From Noviherbaspirillum soli (GTDB lineage: Bacteria > Pseudomonadota > Gammaproteobacteria > Burkholderiales > Burkholderiaceae_D), in the NCBI RefSeq assembly GCF_015352955.1, contig NZ_JACYOX010000039.1:1-49911 (forward strand): a DNA stretch of 49,911 nucleotides, written 5' to 3'. Each line of letters starts with the position of its first letter. The stretch's first letter is position 1. Both the position numbers and the translations under genes were made by a program. This document shows, piece by piece, positions 8,270 through 16,537 of this stretch. Under the pieces are notes generated by a model that saw only the letters and a list, made by a program, of their open reading frames with translations, did not search any database and was not told where the DNA came from.

Positions 8270-8307
8270 GAAATTTTCGGCATGGAGCCCAGTCTCCCGC
8301 AATCGCC

Positions 8308-8964
8308 ATGAAACAAGGAAAGCAGGGACGTCGCTTTCACGACCGCGATGATGCCGCGCGCCAGCTCGCGCAACAGCTGCGCCGTTACCGGGGGACGAGG
8401 CCGCTGGTGCTGGCCATACCGCGCGGCGCCGTTCCGATGGGGCAGCGCATTGCCAGCGAACTGCAGGGTGAACTCGATGTGGTGCTGGTGCGCAAGCTCG
8501 GCGCGCCGTTCAGCGAGGAATATGCGATTGGCGCGGTGGACGAGAGCGGCTGGGTGTACCGCTCGCCGCTGGCCGCTGCCGCCGGCGCCAGCGAGGCCTA
8601 TATTGAACATGAGACCGCGCGCCAGATGGCGCTGCTGCGCCAGCGGCGCGACCGCTACACGCCATTGCGGCCCAGGGTCGATCCGGCCGGCCGCATCGTG
8701 ATTGTGGTGGACGATGGTCTCGCGACCGGAGCCACCATGATTGCCGCGCTGCATGCGGTGCGCGCCGGCAAGCCGGCCCGGCTGATCTGCGCGGTGCCGG
8801 TGGCCGCGGCCGACAGCCTGGGCAAGGTGCAGGCACTGGCCGACGAGATCGTGTGCCTGCATGCGCCCGAGGACTTCGCGGCGGTCGGGCAGTTCTATGA
8901 CAACTTCGACGCTGTCGACGATGAGGAGGTGGCAGCGATCCTGGCCAGCCAGGACAGCGCCTGA
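8308..8964 (+). CDS. Phosphoribosyltransferase-family protein
   Basis: A 218-residue type I phosphoribosyltransferase fold. VIVVDDGLATGAT at 131-143 is the PRPP-binding loop. LAIPRGAVPMG at 35-45 and VRKLGAPFSEEYAIGAV near 61-77 match the stand-alone PRTase subfamily often encoded with stress genes. Substrate and reaction are unknown. It is divergent from hsp20, and the region between holds an FNR-like box at -41.5 of a plausible promoter. The start lacks a strong ribosome binding site but agrees with family length. Confidence 0.85.
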   Translation: MKQGKQGRRFHDRDDAARQLAQQLRRYRGTRPLVLAIPRGAVPMGQRIASELQGELDVVLVRKLGAPFSEEYAIGAVDESGWVYRSPLAAAAGASEAYIEHETARQMALLRQRRDRYTPLRPRVDPAGRIVIVVDDGLATGATMIAALHAVRAGKPARLICAVPVAAADSLGKVQALADEIVCLHAPEDFAAVGQFYDNFDAVDDEEVAAILASQDSA

Positions 8965-8993
8965 GGCTGCCCGGTCCATTCCCGACAGCGTGC

Positions 8994-9440
8994 TTACTTG
9001 CGCAGCCGGCGCTCGTGGGCCATCTGGCCCGACATGGCTTCCGTGATCAGCGACAGCTCCAGCGCCAGCAGCCGCACGATGTCGTCCGCGGTCACCATGC
9101 CGTACAGGGCGCCGTTCTCGCTGACCACGGGCATGCGCCGCACGCCGTGGGTGCGCATCAGGCGCAGGGTTTCGACGAAGCCGGCATCTTCCTTCACTGT
9201 CACCAGCGGCGTGTTCATGATGTCGCCGGCGGTAAACAGGGTGGCGTCGAGCTGCAGGGCCATGGTCTCCACCACGATGTCGCGATCGGTGACGATGCCG
9301 ACCGGCGTCCTTGTCCCCGAGCGCGTTTCCACGACTATCACGTCGCCGATATGGTGCTTGCGCATCAGGGCCGCCGTGTCAGGCAGAGAGAGCTCGGGGT
9401 CGCAGCAGACCACGTCGAGCTTGCAGCATTCATTGATGGG
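8994..9440 (-). CDS. Two-CBS-domain protein
   Basis: A 148-residue protein made of two CBS motifs (about 8-62 and 75-130), with the strand-turn patterns HHIGDVIVVE, GIVTDRDIV, GVRRMPVV and GMVTADDIV. Stand-alone CBS pairs usually bind adenine nucleotides as energy sensors; the partner is unknown. GGGAG upstream supports the ATG at 9440. It is convergent with the phosphoribosyltransferase (29 bp apart). Mycobacterial Hrp1 is a comparable stand-alone hypoxia-induced CBS protein. Confidence 0.88.
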   Translation of the reverse strand, partial: PINECCKLDVVCCDPELSLPDTAALMRKHHIGDVIVVETRSGTRTPVGIVTDRDIVVETMALQLDATLFTAGDIMNTPLVTVKEDAGFVETLRLMRTHGVRRMPVVSENGALYGMVTADDIVRLLALELSLITEAMSGQMAHERRLRK

Positions 9441-9498
9441 CATCTCGTTACTCCCGGCAGCCACCCTTTCGGCCATCTGGCAAGCTTCGGCTTGCGCC

Positions 9499-9504
9499 TA
9501 TAAT
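9499..9504 (+). promoter_or_regulatory. -10 element TATAAT upstream of small acidic gene
   Basis: A consensus TATAAT about 90 nt before the gene at 9593. The -35 position (TCTGGC, 17 nt upstream) is poor, which may indicate an activator. No FNR-like box is found in this intergenic region. Confidence 0.4.
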
Positions 9505-9592
9505 GCAGACGGATCCTGACGCCGATCCGGCTGGCCAGACCCTGCCAGCCAGCCTTCGATTCCATGCATTCATCACCCCAACGGGAGGTTTT

Positions 9593-9907
9593 ATGACTGA
9601 AGAACACATGGGCGCAAACAGTGCGTCCTCCGGTGCGCAAATGAATCTTGAACGGATTAACCTCCTGGTCTCTGATCTGGAACAAGAGCTGGAGAGGGCG
9701 CCCGACCGTGAGGAAGTGCAGCGTCTGCGGCATGAACTGGAGGTGCTGCGCACGGCGCTCAATGCTTCTGCCGGGCGCACTGCAACCGACGAAGACCTCC
9801 ACTCGGCACGCTCGTCATTCCAGCGCATGTCGGCGGCGGTGGAAAATGAAGTGCTGAAGGACAGCCCTTATATCGCGGAGATCGGCCGCATACTGGGCAT
9901 GGTCTGA
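9593..9907 (+). CDS. Small acidic helical protein (DUF4404-like)
   Basis: A 104-residue, acidic, helix-rich protein with LEQELERAPDREEVQRLRHELEVLRTAL forming a likely coiled coil (about 26-56). It resembles the DUF4404 family from memory; the function of that family is unknown. GGGAGG seven nt before the ATG fixes the start. It is divergent from the CBS gene and extends the alternating-strand layout of the stress cluster. Confidence 0.7.
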   Translation: MTEEHMGANSASSGAQMNLERINLLVSDLEQELERAPDREEVQRLRHELEVLRTALNASAGRTATDEDLHSARSSFQRMSAAVENEVLKDSPYIAEIGRILGMV

Positions 9908-10020
9908 AGTGCAGTCCGGGCGCTTTTGCGCCTGAACAACCCAGGCGCAGTGCGTAGGCAAATCCACGAACCCGGGCTTCCCTTGCGCGTCCATATGGCT
10001 GTATTCACACGACAGGAGCC

Positions 10021-10788
10021 ATGATGACGCGATTCAATGACAAGGTAGTGATTGTGACGGGCGCCGGTTCAGGCATAGGCGCCGCCACCGCCCGGCGTTT
10101 CGCCGGCGATGGCGCCACGGTCGTACTGGCCGGCCGCACCCGGCACAAGCTGGACCAGGTTGCCGCCAGCCTGCCGGCCGGCAAGGCGGTCGTGCGGGTG
10201 ACCGATGTGTCGCAGCAGGCCGAGGTCGAGGCGCTGGTGGCGGAGACTGTGCAACAGTTTGGCCGTCTGGATGTGCTGGTCAACAATGCCGGCGTCGCGG
10301 TCGAGGGCAAGATTACCGACTCCAGCGTGGACGACTGGAAAAAAGTGATGTCGACCGATCTCGACGGCGTGTATTACGCCTGCCGCGCCGCCATCCCACA
10401 ACTCATCATCACCGGCGGCGCCATCATCAACGTGGCCTCGGTTTCCGGCCTGGGCGGGGACTGGGCGCTGTCCATCTATAACGCCGCCAAGGGCGCGGTC
10501 TGCAATTTCACCCGCGCGCTGGCGATGGACCATGGCCGCGACGGCATCCGCGTCAACGCGGTCTGCCCCAGCCTGACCCGCACCGACATGACCGAGGACA
10601 TGTACCAGAAGCCGGAACTGATGGCCAAGTTTGCCGAGCGCATTCCGCTCGGGCGCGGCGCAGAGCCGGAGGAGGTAGCCGACGTGATTGCCTTCCTTGC
10701 CAGCCATGATGCACGCTTCGTCAATGGCGTGAATCTGCCGGTGGATGGCGGGCTGACCGCGTCGAACGGGCAGCCGCCGATGAGTTGA
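10021..10788 (+). CDS. Short-chain dehydrogenase/reductase (SDR)
   Basis: A 255-residue classical SDR that oxidises or reduces an unknown alcohol/ketone with NAD(P). Visible are TGAGSGIG at 13-20 (cofactor loop), NNAG at 88-91 and the catalytic Ser140, Tyr153 and Lys157 (YNAAK). Arg39 and Arg41 after the second strand favour NADPH. AGGAG precedes two consecutive ATGs (10021 and 10024), so either could be used. It lies downstream of the stress cluster and is followed by a hairpin shared with the convergent leader-peptide gene. Confidence 0.9.
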   Translation: MMTRFNDKVVIVTGAGSGIGAATARRFAGDGATVVLAGRTRHKLDQVAASLPAGKAVVRVTDVSQQAEVEALVAETVQQFGRLDVLVNNAGVAVEGKITDSSVDDWKKVMSTDLDGVYYACRAAIPQLIITGGAIINVASVSGLGGDWALSIYNAAKGAVCNFTRALAMDHGRDGIRVNAVCPSLTRTDMTEDMYQKPELMAKFAERIPLGRGAEPEEVADVIAFLASHDARFVNGVNLPVDGGLTASNGQPPMS

Positions 10789-10797
10789 ACACGGCGA

Positions 10798-10831
10798 GCC
10801 AGGCGCTGGTTTTGCAAAGCCTGCGCCTGGC
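10798..10831. terminator. Stem-loop between SDR and leader-peptide gene
   Basis: GCCAGGCGC (10798-10806) and GCGCCTGGC (10823-10831) are perfectly complementary around a 16-nt loop. There is no clear U-run; it may end the SDR transcript and block readthrough from the convergent small gene. Confidence 0.4.
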
Positions 10832-10873
10832 ACGACTTCTCACGGAGCGGTGCCCGGCACTTTCCAGATCTCC

Positions 10874-11068
10874 TTATGCATCGGTGTCGCAAGGAGGTCG
10901 GGCTTCTTGTCTTTTGGGATCAGTCAGCAGCATGCTCGCGCCGCCTGCTGTGACCTGTTCAAGCTGGCTCTGTTTGAGATTTTCGTCCGGTATCCTGGGC
11001 TGGGGCTCCAAGCCAATTTTCCGGGCGCTGGATTTCCTGCTCGCCTTTGATTTGCTGGAATGGGTCAT
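10874..11068 (-). CDS. 64-residue peptide with double-glycine-type leader
   Basis: The ATG at 11066-11068 is preceded by AGGAG with 6-nt spacing, so translation is likely. The N-terminal 28 residues are basic and Ser/Lys-rich. Residues 30-44 (ENLKQSQLEQVTAGG) resemble the leaders recognised by C39-peptidase ABC exporters and found on RiPP precursors. Counting back from a cut after VTAG, Leu-12, Leu-7 and Val-4 all fit; a cut after GG shifts them by one. The remaining core of about 20 residues has one Cys and is rich in Pro, Arg and Asp. No modification enzyme, immunity gene or C39 transporter is in the window, so the peptide is an orphan here. The upstream 290 bp to the livK start contains no other gene. 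Confidence 0.6.
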   Translation of the reverse strand: MTHSSKSKASRKSSARKIGLEPQPRIPDENLKQSQLEQVTAGGASMLLTDPKRQEARPPCDTDA

Positions 11069-11357
11069 ATGCTCTCCTGAAGGGTTGGCTGGGATCGCAG
11101 GCTGCGATACCCAGTACCATTTCAGTTGCAGACCCGGTGCACGCTATCCGAAAAAGGCTCAGTTTTTTTGCGGGCGAGCCTGCTTGCGCCGGCAAGTGAC
11201 GGCGCCTGCGAGCATTGGTATTGGTGTCACTGAACCGCTCGGCCCCGAAATGCGCTTTAGCCTCTAGAATGTCGGCTGATTGCCATAGCGCATCCGCCCG
11301 GCAGCCGGAATTGCCTTCCGACTGATACCGGCCACACCCAGATACCAGGAGCACTCG

Positions 11358-12560
11358 ATGAACTTCAAGCATGCAGCGGGATATGCCGTGCTGATCGCGA
11401 CAAGCTGTCTTGCGGGCGCCGCCGCGGCAGCCGACGCCATCCGGATAGGCGAGATCAACAGCTACAAGGCGCAGGCCGCTTTCCTTGAGCCGTACAAGAA
11501 GGGCATGGAGCTGGCGCTGGAACAGGTCAATGCCGGCGGCGGCCTGCTCGGCCGCAAGGTCGAGCTGCTTACGCGTGACGACAATGCGAACCCCGGCGAT
11601 GCGGTCCGGGTAGCGGAAGAGCTGGTCTCGCGCGAGAAGGTGGATGTGCTGATGGGCACCTTCCTCTCCAACACCGGCCTTGCCGTGACCGACTTTGCCA
11701 AGCAGAAGAAATTCTTCTTCCTCGCCGCCGAGCCGCTGTCGGACAAGATCGTCTGGCAGAACGGCAACCGCTATACCTTCCGCCTGCGGCCCTCGACCTA
11801 CATGCAGGTGGCGATGCTGGTGCCGGAAGCGGTCAAGCTGAAGAAAAAGCGCTGGGCGCTGGTGTATCCCAACTATGAATATGGCCAGTCTTCGGTGGCC
11901 ACCTTCAAGAAGCTGATGAAGCAGCAGCAGCCCGATGTTGAATTCGTCGAGGAGCAGGCGCCGGCGCTGGGCAAGATCGATGCCGGCGCGGTGACGCAGG
12001 CGCTTGCCGACGCCAAGCCGGATGCCATCTTCAATGTGCTGTTCGCGGCCGACCTCGCCAAGTTCGTTCGCGAAGGCAGTACCCGCGGTTTGTTCAAGGA
12101 CCGCGCCGTCGTCAGTCTGCTGTCGGGCGAGCCGGAATACCTCGACCCGCTGAAGGATGAGGCGCCGGCCGGCTGGATCGTCACCGGCTATCCATGGCAG
12201 AGCATACAGACAGCGGAACACAAGGCATTCTTCGACGCCTATCAAAAGAAGTACGGCACCTATCCGCGCCTGGGTTCCGTGGTCGGCTATTCGGCGGTCA
12301 TGTCGATGGCCGCCGGCATCAGGAAGGCCGGCAGCACCGACAGCGAGAAGCTGGCGGATGCCTTCAAGGGGCTGCCGGTGGAAACGCCCTTCGGCAACAT
12401 CACCTACCGCGCACAGGATCATCAGTCCACCATGGGCGCCTATGTCGGCACGCTGGCGGTCAAGGGCGGCAAGGGTGTGATGGAAAACCCGACCTACAAG
12501 GATGGCGCGAAATTCCTGCCGCCGGACGCCGAAGTCAAAACCCTGCGTGCAGCCGAATAA
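11358..12560 (+). CDS. ABC transporter substrate-binding protein (Leu/Ile/Val type)
   Basis: A 400-residue periplasmic binding protein of the Peripla_BP_6 family. A Sec signal peptide (MNFKHAAGYAVLIATSCLAGAAAA, about 24 residues) precedes IRIGEINSYKAQAAFLEPYKKGMELALEQ. The fold is type I with family motifs (GLLGRKVEL, NPGDAVRVAEELV, YGQSS). In family relatives the ligand can be amino acids, urea, amides or aromatic acids. It is the first gene of a four-gene importer cluster; the permease starts 122 bp downstream. Confidence 0.92.
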   Translation: MNFKHAAGYAVLIATSCLAGAAAAADAIRIGEINSYKAQAAFLEPYKKGMELALEQVNAGGGLLGRKVELLTRDDNANPGDAVRVAEELVSREKVDVLMGTFLSNTGLAVTDFAKQKKFFFLAAEPLSDKIVWQNGNRYTFRLRPSTYMQVAMLVPEAVKLKKKRWALVYPNYEYGQSSVATFKKLMKQQQPDVEFVEEQAPALGKIDAGAVTQALADAKPDAIFNVLFAADLAKFVREGSTRGLFKDRAVVSLLSGEPEYLDPLKDEAPAGWIVTGYPWQSIQTAEHKAFFDAYQKKYGTYPRLGSVVGYSAVMSMAAGIRKAGSTDSEKLADAFKGLPVETPFGNITYRAQDHQSTMGAYVGTLAVKGGKGVMENPTYKDGAKFLPPDAEVKTLRAAE

Positions 12561-12682
12561 GCCGGATGATTTTCGGCATGCCCGGCATGGCGCGCTGGAT
12601 TGCGCCCATGCCGGTTGCGTGGTCCCATCCGGCCTGGCAAGTCGCAAGGCTTGTGTGATGCGGCCTCAGGCATGATGCTCCC

Positions 12683-14584
12683 ATGACGCTTTCCAGTTTT
12701 CTCATCCAGCTGCTCAATGGCCTGGCCGGCGCTTCCTCCCTGTTCCTGGTGGGAGCCGGACTGTCGCTGATCTTCGGCATCACCCGCGTGGTCAACTTCG
12801 CCCACGGCTCGCTGTACATGCTGGGGCTCTACATCGCTTACTCGCTGACCGAGTGGCTGACTGCGCAGCTCGGCGCGGGCCCGCTGGGCTTCTGGGGCGG
12901 CGTGCTGCTGGCAGCCGCGGCGGTTGCGGCGATCGGCGCGCTGGTGGAGGTGCTGCTGTTGCGCCGTATCTACCGGGCACCGGAGCTGTTCCAGCTGCTG
13001 GCCACCTTTGCGCTGGTGCTGGTGATCAAGGACGCGGCGCTCTACGTCTGGGGGGCGGAGGAATTGCTGGGTTCGCGCGCGCCCGGCCTGTCAGGCTCGG
13101 TTGAACTGCTCGGGCGCCGCTTCCCGCAATACAACCTGCTGCTGATGTGGATAGGCCCGCTGGTGCTGGCCGGGCTCTGGCTGCTGCTCAACAAGACTCG
13201 CTGGGGCGCATTGATCAGGGCGGCTACCCAGGACCGTGACATGGTCGCAGCGCTTGGCGTGAACCAGGCCTGGCTGTTTACCAGCGTGTTCGCGCTGGGC
13301 GCCTTCCTGGCCGGCCTGGGCGGCGCCCTGCAACTGCCGCTGGAGCCGGCCAGCCTGAACCTCGACCTGCAGACCATAGGCGACGCCTTCGTCGTGGTCG
13401 TGGTCGGCGGCATGGGCAGCATCCCCGGCGCCTACCTTGCAGCCCTGCTGATCGCGGTGACCAAGGCGGTGTGCGCGGGCATCGGCACCGTGCAGCTGTT
13501 CGGTGCCGATGTATCGTTTTCGAGGCTGACCCTGGTGGTGGAATTCCTGATCATGGCGGTGGTGCTGGTATGGCGTCCGTGGGGGCTGCTGGGCCGGCCG
13601 CAGGCCGCCAGCCGCAATCCGGCCGACATCGAAGCGCCACTGCGACCGGCACAACCTGTGCTGCGCCTTGTCGCCTGGCTGCTGCTGGCCCTGCTGCTGG
13701 CGCTGCCGCTGGCCGGCCACAGCTTTCCCTATGCGGTCACGCTGTCGATCGACCTGCTGATCGCGGCGCTGTTTGCCACCAGCCTGCATTTCATCATGGG
13801 GCCGGCCGGCATGCATTCCTTCGGCCACGCCGCCTATTTTGGCCTGGGCGCCTATGGCGCGGCGCTGTTCTTCAAGGCGCTGGCGATGCCAATGGAAGTC
13901 TCGCTGCTCGCCGCGCCGCTGGTCGCCGGCCTGGGCGCGCTGCTGTTTGGCTGGTTCTGCGTGCGCCTGTCCGGCGTTTACCTGGCGATGCTGACGCTGG
14001 CGTTTTCGCAGATCGTCTGGTCCATCGTCTACCAGTCCGATGAGGTCACCGGCGGCAGCAACGGCATCGTCGGCATCTGGCCGGCGGCCTGGCTGGCGGA
14101 CCGTGGCGCGTATTTCTACCTGACGCTGGTGCTCTGCGCCGGCTGCATCTGGCTGATGCGGCGCATATTGTTCTCGCCTTTCGGCTACGCGATGCGCGCC
14201 GGCCGCGACTCGCCCTTGCGCAGCGAAGCCATCGGCATCCATGTCAAGCGGGTGCAGTGGATGGCGTTCGTGCTGGCCGGCCTGTTCTGCGGCGTGGCGG
14301 GCGCCCTGTTTGCCTTTTCCAAGGGCAGCATATCGCCGGAAACGATCTCGGTCGGCCGCTCGGTGGATGGCCTGGTGATGGTGCTGCTGGGCGGCGTGCA
14401 GACCTTGTCCGGTCCCATCGTCGGCGGCGTGCTGTTTACCTGGCTGCAGGATCTGCTGGCACGTGAAACCGAATACTGGCGGGCGCTGCTGGGCGGCGTG
14501 ATGCTGCTGCTGGTGCTGGCTTTCCCGCAGGGCGTGGTCGGTTCCATCCGCAGCCGCTTCGAACGCCAGGAGGCCACGTCATGA
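12683..14584 (+). CDS. Fused LivH-LivM branched-chain-type ABC permease
   Basis: A single 633-residue polypeptide carries both inner-membrane permease domains usually made as two proteins. Residues 1-300 match LivH (SLIFGITRVVNFAHGSLYMLG, then GGMGSIPGAYLAALL); residues 320-633 match LivM (MGPAGMHSFGHAAYFGLGAYGAAL, RLSGVYLAMLTLAFSQI, GGVQTLSGPIVGGVLF). The joint at about 305-325 is a short hydrophilic linker with no internal stop or start. The stop overlaps the LivG start by 4 bp (ATGA), so the downstream ATPases are translationally coupled. Such fusions are known in proteobacteria but are the minority form. Confidence 0.93.
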   Translation: MTLSSFLIQLLNGLAGASSLFLVGAGLSLIFGITRVVNFAHGSLYMLGLYIAYSLTEWLTAQLGAGPLGFWGGVLLAAAAVAAIGALVEVLLLRRIYRAPELFQLLATFALVLVIKDAALYVWGAEELLGSRAPGLSGSVELLGRRFPQYNLLLMWIGPLVLAGLWLLLNKTRWGALIRAATQDRDMVAALGVNQAWLFTSVFALGAFLAGLGGALQLPLEPASLNLDLQTIGDAFVVVVVGGMGSIPGAYLAALLIAVTKAVCAGIGTVQLFGADVSFSRLTLVVEFLIMAVVLVWRPWGLLGRPQAASRNPADIEAPLRPAQPVLRLVAWLLLALLLALPLAGHSFPYAVTLSIDLLIAALFATSLHFIMGPAGMHSFGHAAYFGLGAYGAALFFKALAMPMEVSLLAAPLVAGLGALLFGWFCVRLSGVYLAMLTLAFSQIVWSIVYQSDEVTGGSNGIVGIWPAAWLADRGAYFYLTLVLCAGCIWLMRRILFSPFGYAMRAGRDSPLRSEAIGIHVKRVQWMAFVLAGLFCGVAGALFAFSKGSISPETISVGRSVDGLVMVLLGGVQTLSGPIVGGVLFTWLQDLLARETEYWRALLGGVMLLLVLAFPQGVVGSIRSRFERQEATS

Positions 14585-15348
14585 GCCTGCTGCAGGTGCG
14601 CAACCTGAGGAAGTCCTATGGCGGCGTGGCGGCTGTCGCCGATGTGTCGTTCGACCTGCCGGCCGGCCAGCTGCTGGCATTGATCGGGCCGAACGGCGCC
14701 GGCAAGACGACCTGCTTCAACATGGTCAATGGCCAGTTGCGGCCGGACGCCGGCTCGATCCGCTTCGACGGCCATGAACTGACCACGATGGCGCCGCGCG
14801 CGATCTGGCGCCTGGGTGTCGGCCGCACGTTCCAGATCACCGAGACCTTCAGTTCCATGACGGTGGTGGAAAACGTGCAGATGGCGCTGCTGTCGCGCGA
14901 GCGGAAGATTTTCCATCTGTGGCGTCCGGCCGCCGGCTTCCACCGCGACGAAGCATTGCAATTGCTGTCGCAGGTCGGCATGGAAAGCCAGGCTGACCGG
15001 CCTTGCAGCGTGCTGGCATATGGCGATGTGAAACGGGTCGAACTGGCCATCGCGCTGGCCAACGCGCCGCGCCTGCTGCTGATGGACGAGCCGACCGCCG
15101 GCATGGCGCCGCAGGAACGCCATGCGCTGATGGCGCTGACCAGAAAGCTGGTAGCGGAGCGCAATATCGCGGTGCTGTTTACCGAGCACAGCATGGATGT
15201 GGTGTTTGCCTATGCCGACCGGATCATCGTGCTGGCCCGCGGCAAGCTCATTGCCGAGGGCGACGGCGCATCGATACAGGCGAATCCGAAAGTGCAGGAA
15301 GTCTATTTTGGCGCCGGCACCCTGGGCAGGAAGCGGAGTCCGGCATGA
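14581..15348 (+). CDS. livG: ABC transporter ATPase LivG
   Basis: A 255-residue ATP-binding subunit that powers the fused permease. Walker A GPNGAGKT at 36-43 and Walker B LLLMDEP at 165-171 are intact. The signature segment reads LAYGDVKRVELAIAL at 145-159 instead of the usual LSxGxQ, so Ser and Gln are replaced. The H-loop His lies in FTEHSMDVVF. The gene overlaps the permease and LivF by 4 bp on each side. Confidence 0.93.
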   Translation: MSLLQVRNLRKSYGGVAAVADVSFDLPAGQLLALIGPNGAGKTTCFNMVNGQLRPDAGSIRFDGHELTTMAPRAIWRLGVGRTFQITETFSSMTVVENVQMALLSRERKIFHLWRPAAGFHRDEALQLLSQVGMESQADRPCSVLAYGDVKRVELAIALANAPRLLLMDEPTAGMAPQERHALMALTRKLVAERNIAVLFTEHSMDVVFAYADRIIVLARGKLIAEGDGASIQANPKVQEVYFGAGTLGRKRSPA

Positions 15349-16058
15349 GCGATCCCATGCTGAAGGTGGAGCGCCTCGATGCCTGGTATGGCCGGGCCCA
15401 GGTGCTGTTCGACCTCGCACTGGAAGTGCGGCCGGGCGAGGTGGTGGCGCTGATGGGCCGCAATGGCGCCGGCAAGTCCACCACGATGAAGGCGGTGATG
15501 GGCCTGCTGGAACGGCGTCGCGGCGTCATCCGCTTCATGGGCCATGATATCGCCGCAATGCAGCCGTTCAGGATTGCCCGCCTGGGACTGGGCTTCGTAC
15601 CGGAGAATCGCCGCATCTTCACCGACCTGACCGTGCTGGAGAACCTGGAGATCGGCCGCCAGCCGCCGCGCCCCGGCATTCCGGCATGGACCATCGACAG
15701 GCTGTTCCGGCTATTCCCGAATCTGGGCGGCATGCCCGGGCGGCGTGGCGGACAGATGAGTGGCGGCGAGCAGCAGATGCTGACGGTGGCGCGCACGCTG
15801 ATGGGCAATCCCTACCTGGTGCTGCTGGACGAACCCTCGGAAGGCGTGGCGCCGGTGATCGTGGAGCAGATGGCGCAGATGATTCTTGAACTCAAGGAGG
15901 CCGGCGTTTCCATCCTGCTGTCGGAGCAAAACCTGCATTTTGCCGAACTGGTCAGCGACCGCGCCTATGTGCTGGAAAAGGGGCAGGTGCGTTTTGAAGG
16001 CAGCATGGAAGCGCTGGCTTCCAGCCAGGACGTCAGGAAGGCTTACCTGGAAGTCTGA
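15345..16058 (+). CDS. livF: ABC transporter ATPase LivF
   Basis: A 237-residue second ATPase of the importer. Walker A GRNGAGKS at 38-45, canonical signature MSGGEQQML at 138-146 and Walker B VLLDEPSEG at 159-167 are present. LGFVPENRRIF at 82-92 is typical of LivF. It pairs with LivG to form a heterodimer with one degenerate and one canonical signature. ATGA overlap with livG fixes the start. Confidence 0.94.
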   Translation: MSDPMLKVERLDAWYGRAQVLFDLALEVRPGEVVALMGRNGAGKSTTMKAVMGLLERRRGVIRFMGHDIAAMQPFRIARLGLGFVPENRRIFTDLTVLENLEIGRQPPRPGIPAWTIDRLFRLFPNLGGMPGRRGGQMSGGEQQMLTVARTLMGNPYLVLLDEPSEGVAPVIVEQMAQMILELKEAGVSILLSEQNLHFAELVSDRAYVLEKGQVRFEGSMEALASSQDVRKAYLEV

Positions 16059-16152
16059 GCCTGGTTCGACACGGACGGCGCCGCCCGGGTACACTTGCTC
16101 GCCCGCCGCGGCGGGACCAGCACTTCATCATCACTGACTACCGAAAGCCGCC

Positions 16153-16479
16153 ATGATCCACGAAATGCGTATCTACCATTGCGCGCCCGGCCGCCTGCCG
16201 GCGCTGAATGCCCGCTTTGAAAACATCACCCTGAAGTTCTGGGAAAAATACGGCATCAAGCCGCTGGGTTTCTGGACCACCCTGGTCGGCCCCAGCAACC
16301 AGTCGCTGACCTACCTGCTGCAATGGGACAGCCTGGCCGAGCGGGAGCAGAAGTGGAATGCCTTCGCCAGCGACCCGGAATGGCTGGCCAAGCGCGCCGA
16401 GACCGAAGCGCAGGCCATTATCGTTGAACGCATAGAGAACAGCTTCCTGGTGCCGACGTCGTATTCGCCTTTGCGCTAA
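16153..16479 (+). CDS. NIPSNAP-family protein
   Basis: A 108-residue ferredoxin-like-fold protein with the NIPSNAP pattern MIHEMRIYHCAPGRLPALNARF at the start and WDSLAEREQKWNAFASDPEW near 55-76. Bacterial members often accompany catabolic or uptake clusters; the biochemical role is undefined. It lies 94 bp after livF on the same strand and may share its transcript. A terminator shared with the convergent glucanase follows. Confidence 0.85.
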   Translation: MIHEMRIYHCAPGRLPALNARFENITLKFWEKYGIKPLGFWTTLVGPSNQSLTYLLQWDSLAEREQKWNAFASDPEWLAKRAETEAQAIIVERIENSFLVPTSYSPLR

Positions 16480-16492
16480 GGCCAATGAAAAA

Positions 16493-16510
16493 CTCCGCCC
16501 GAAGGCGGAG
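16493..16510 (-). terminator. Terminator between NIPSNAP and glucanase genes
   Basis: CTCCGCC (16493-16499) and GGCGGAG (16504-16510) pair around CGAA. The A-run before it gives a U-run on the minus strand, so it chiefly ends the glucanase transcript and may act in both directions. Confidence 0.75.
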
Positions 16511-16537
16511 TCGACGTTGCTGGGCTTGCTGCTGCGC

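Noticed and set aside
10785-11267. 160-residue plus-strand ORF between the SDR and livK genes
   Set aside because: No ribosome binding site; composition is not protein-like and it is antisense to the better-supported leader-peptide gene.
10959-12647. 562-residue minus ORF
   Set aside because: Antisense shadow of livK in GC-rich DNA; livK has a signal peptide and clear family motifs.
13091-14242. 383-residue minus ORF rich in Gln, His and Arg
   Set aside because: Typical antisense translation of a hydrophobic permease gene.
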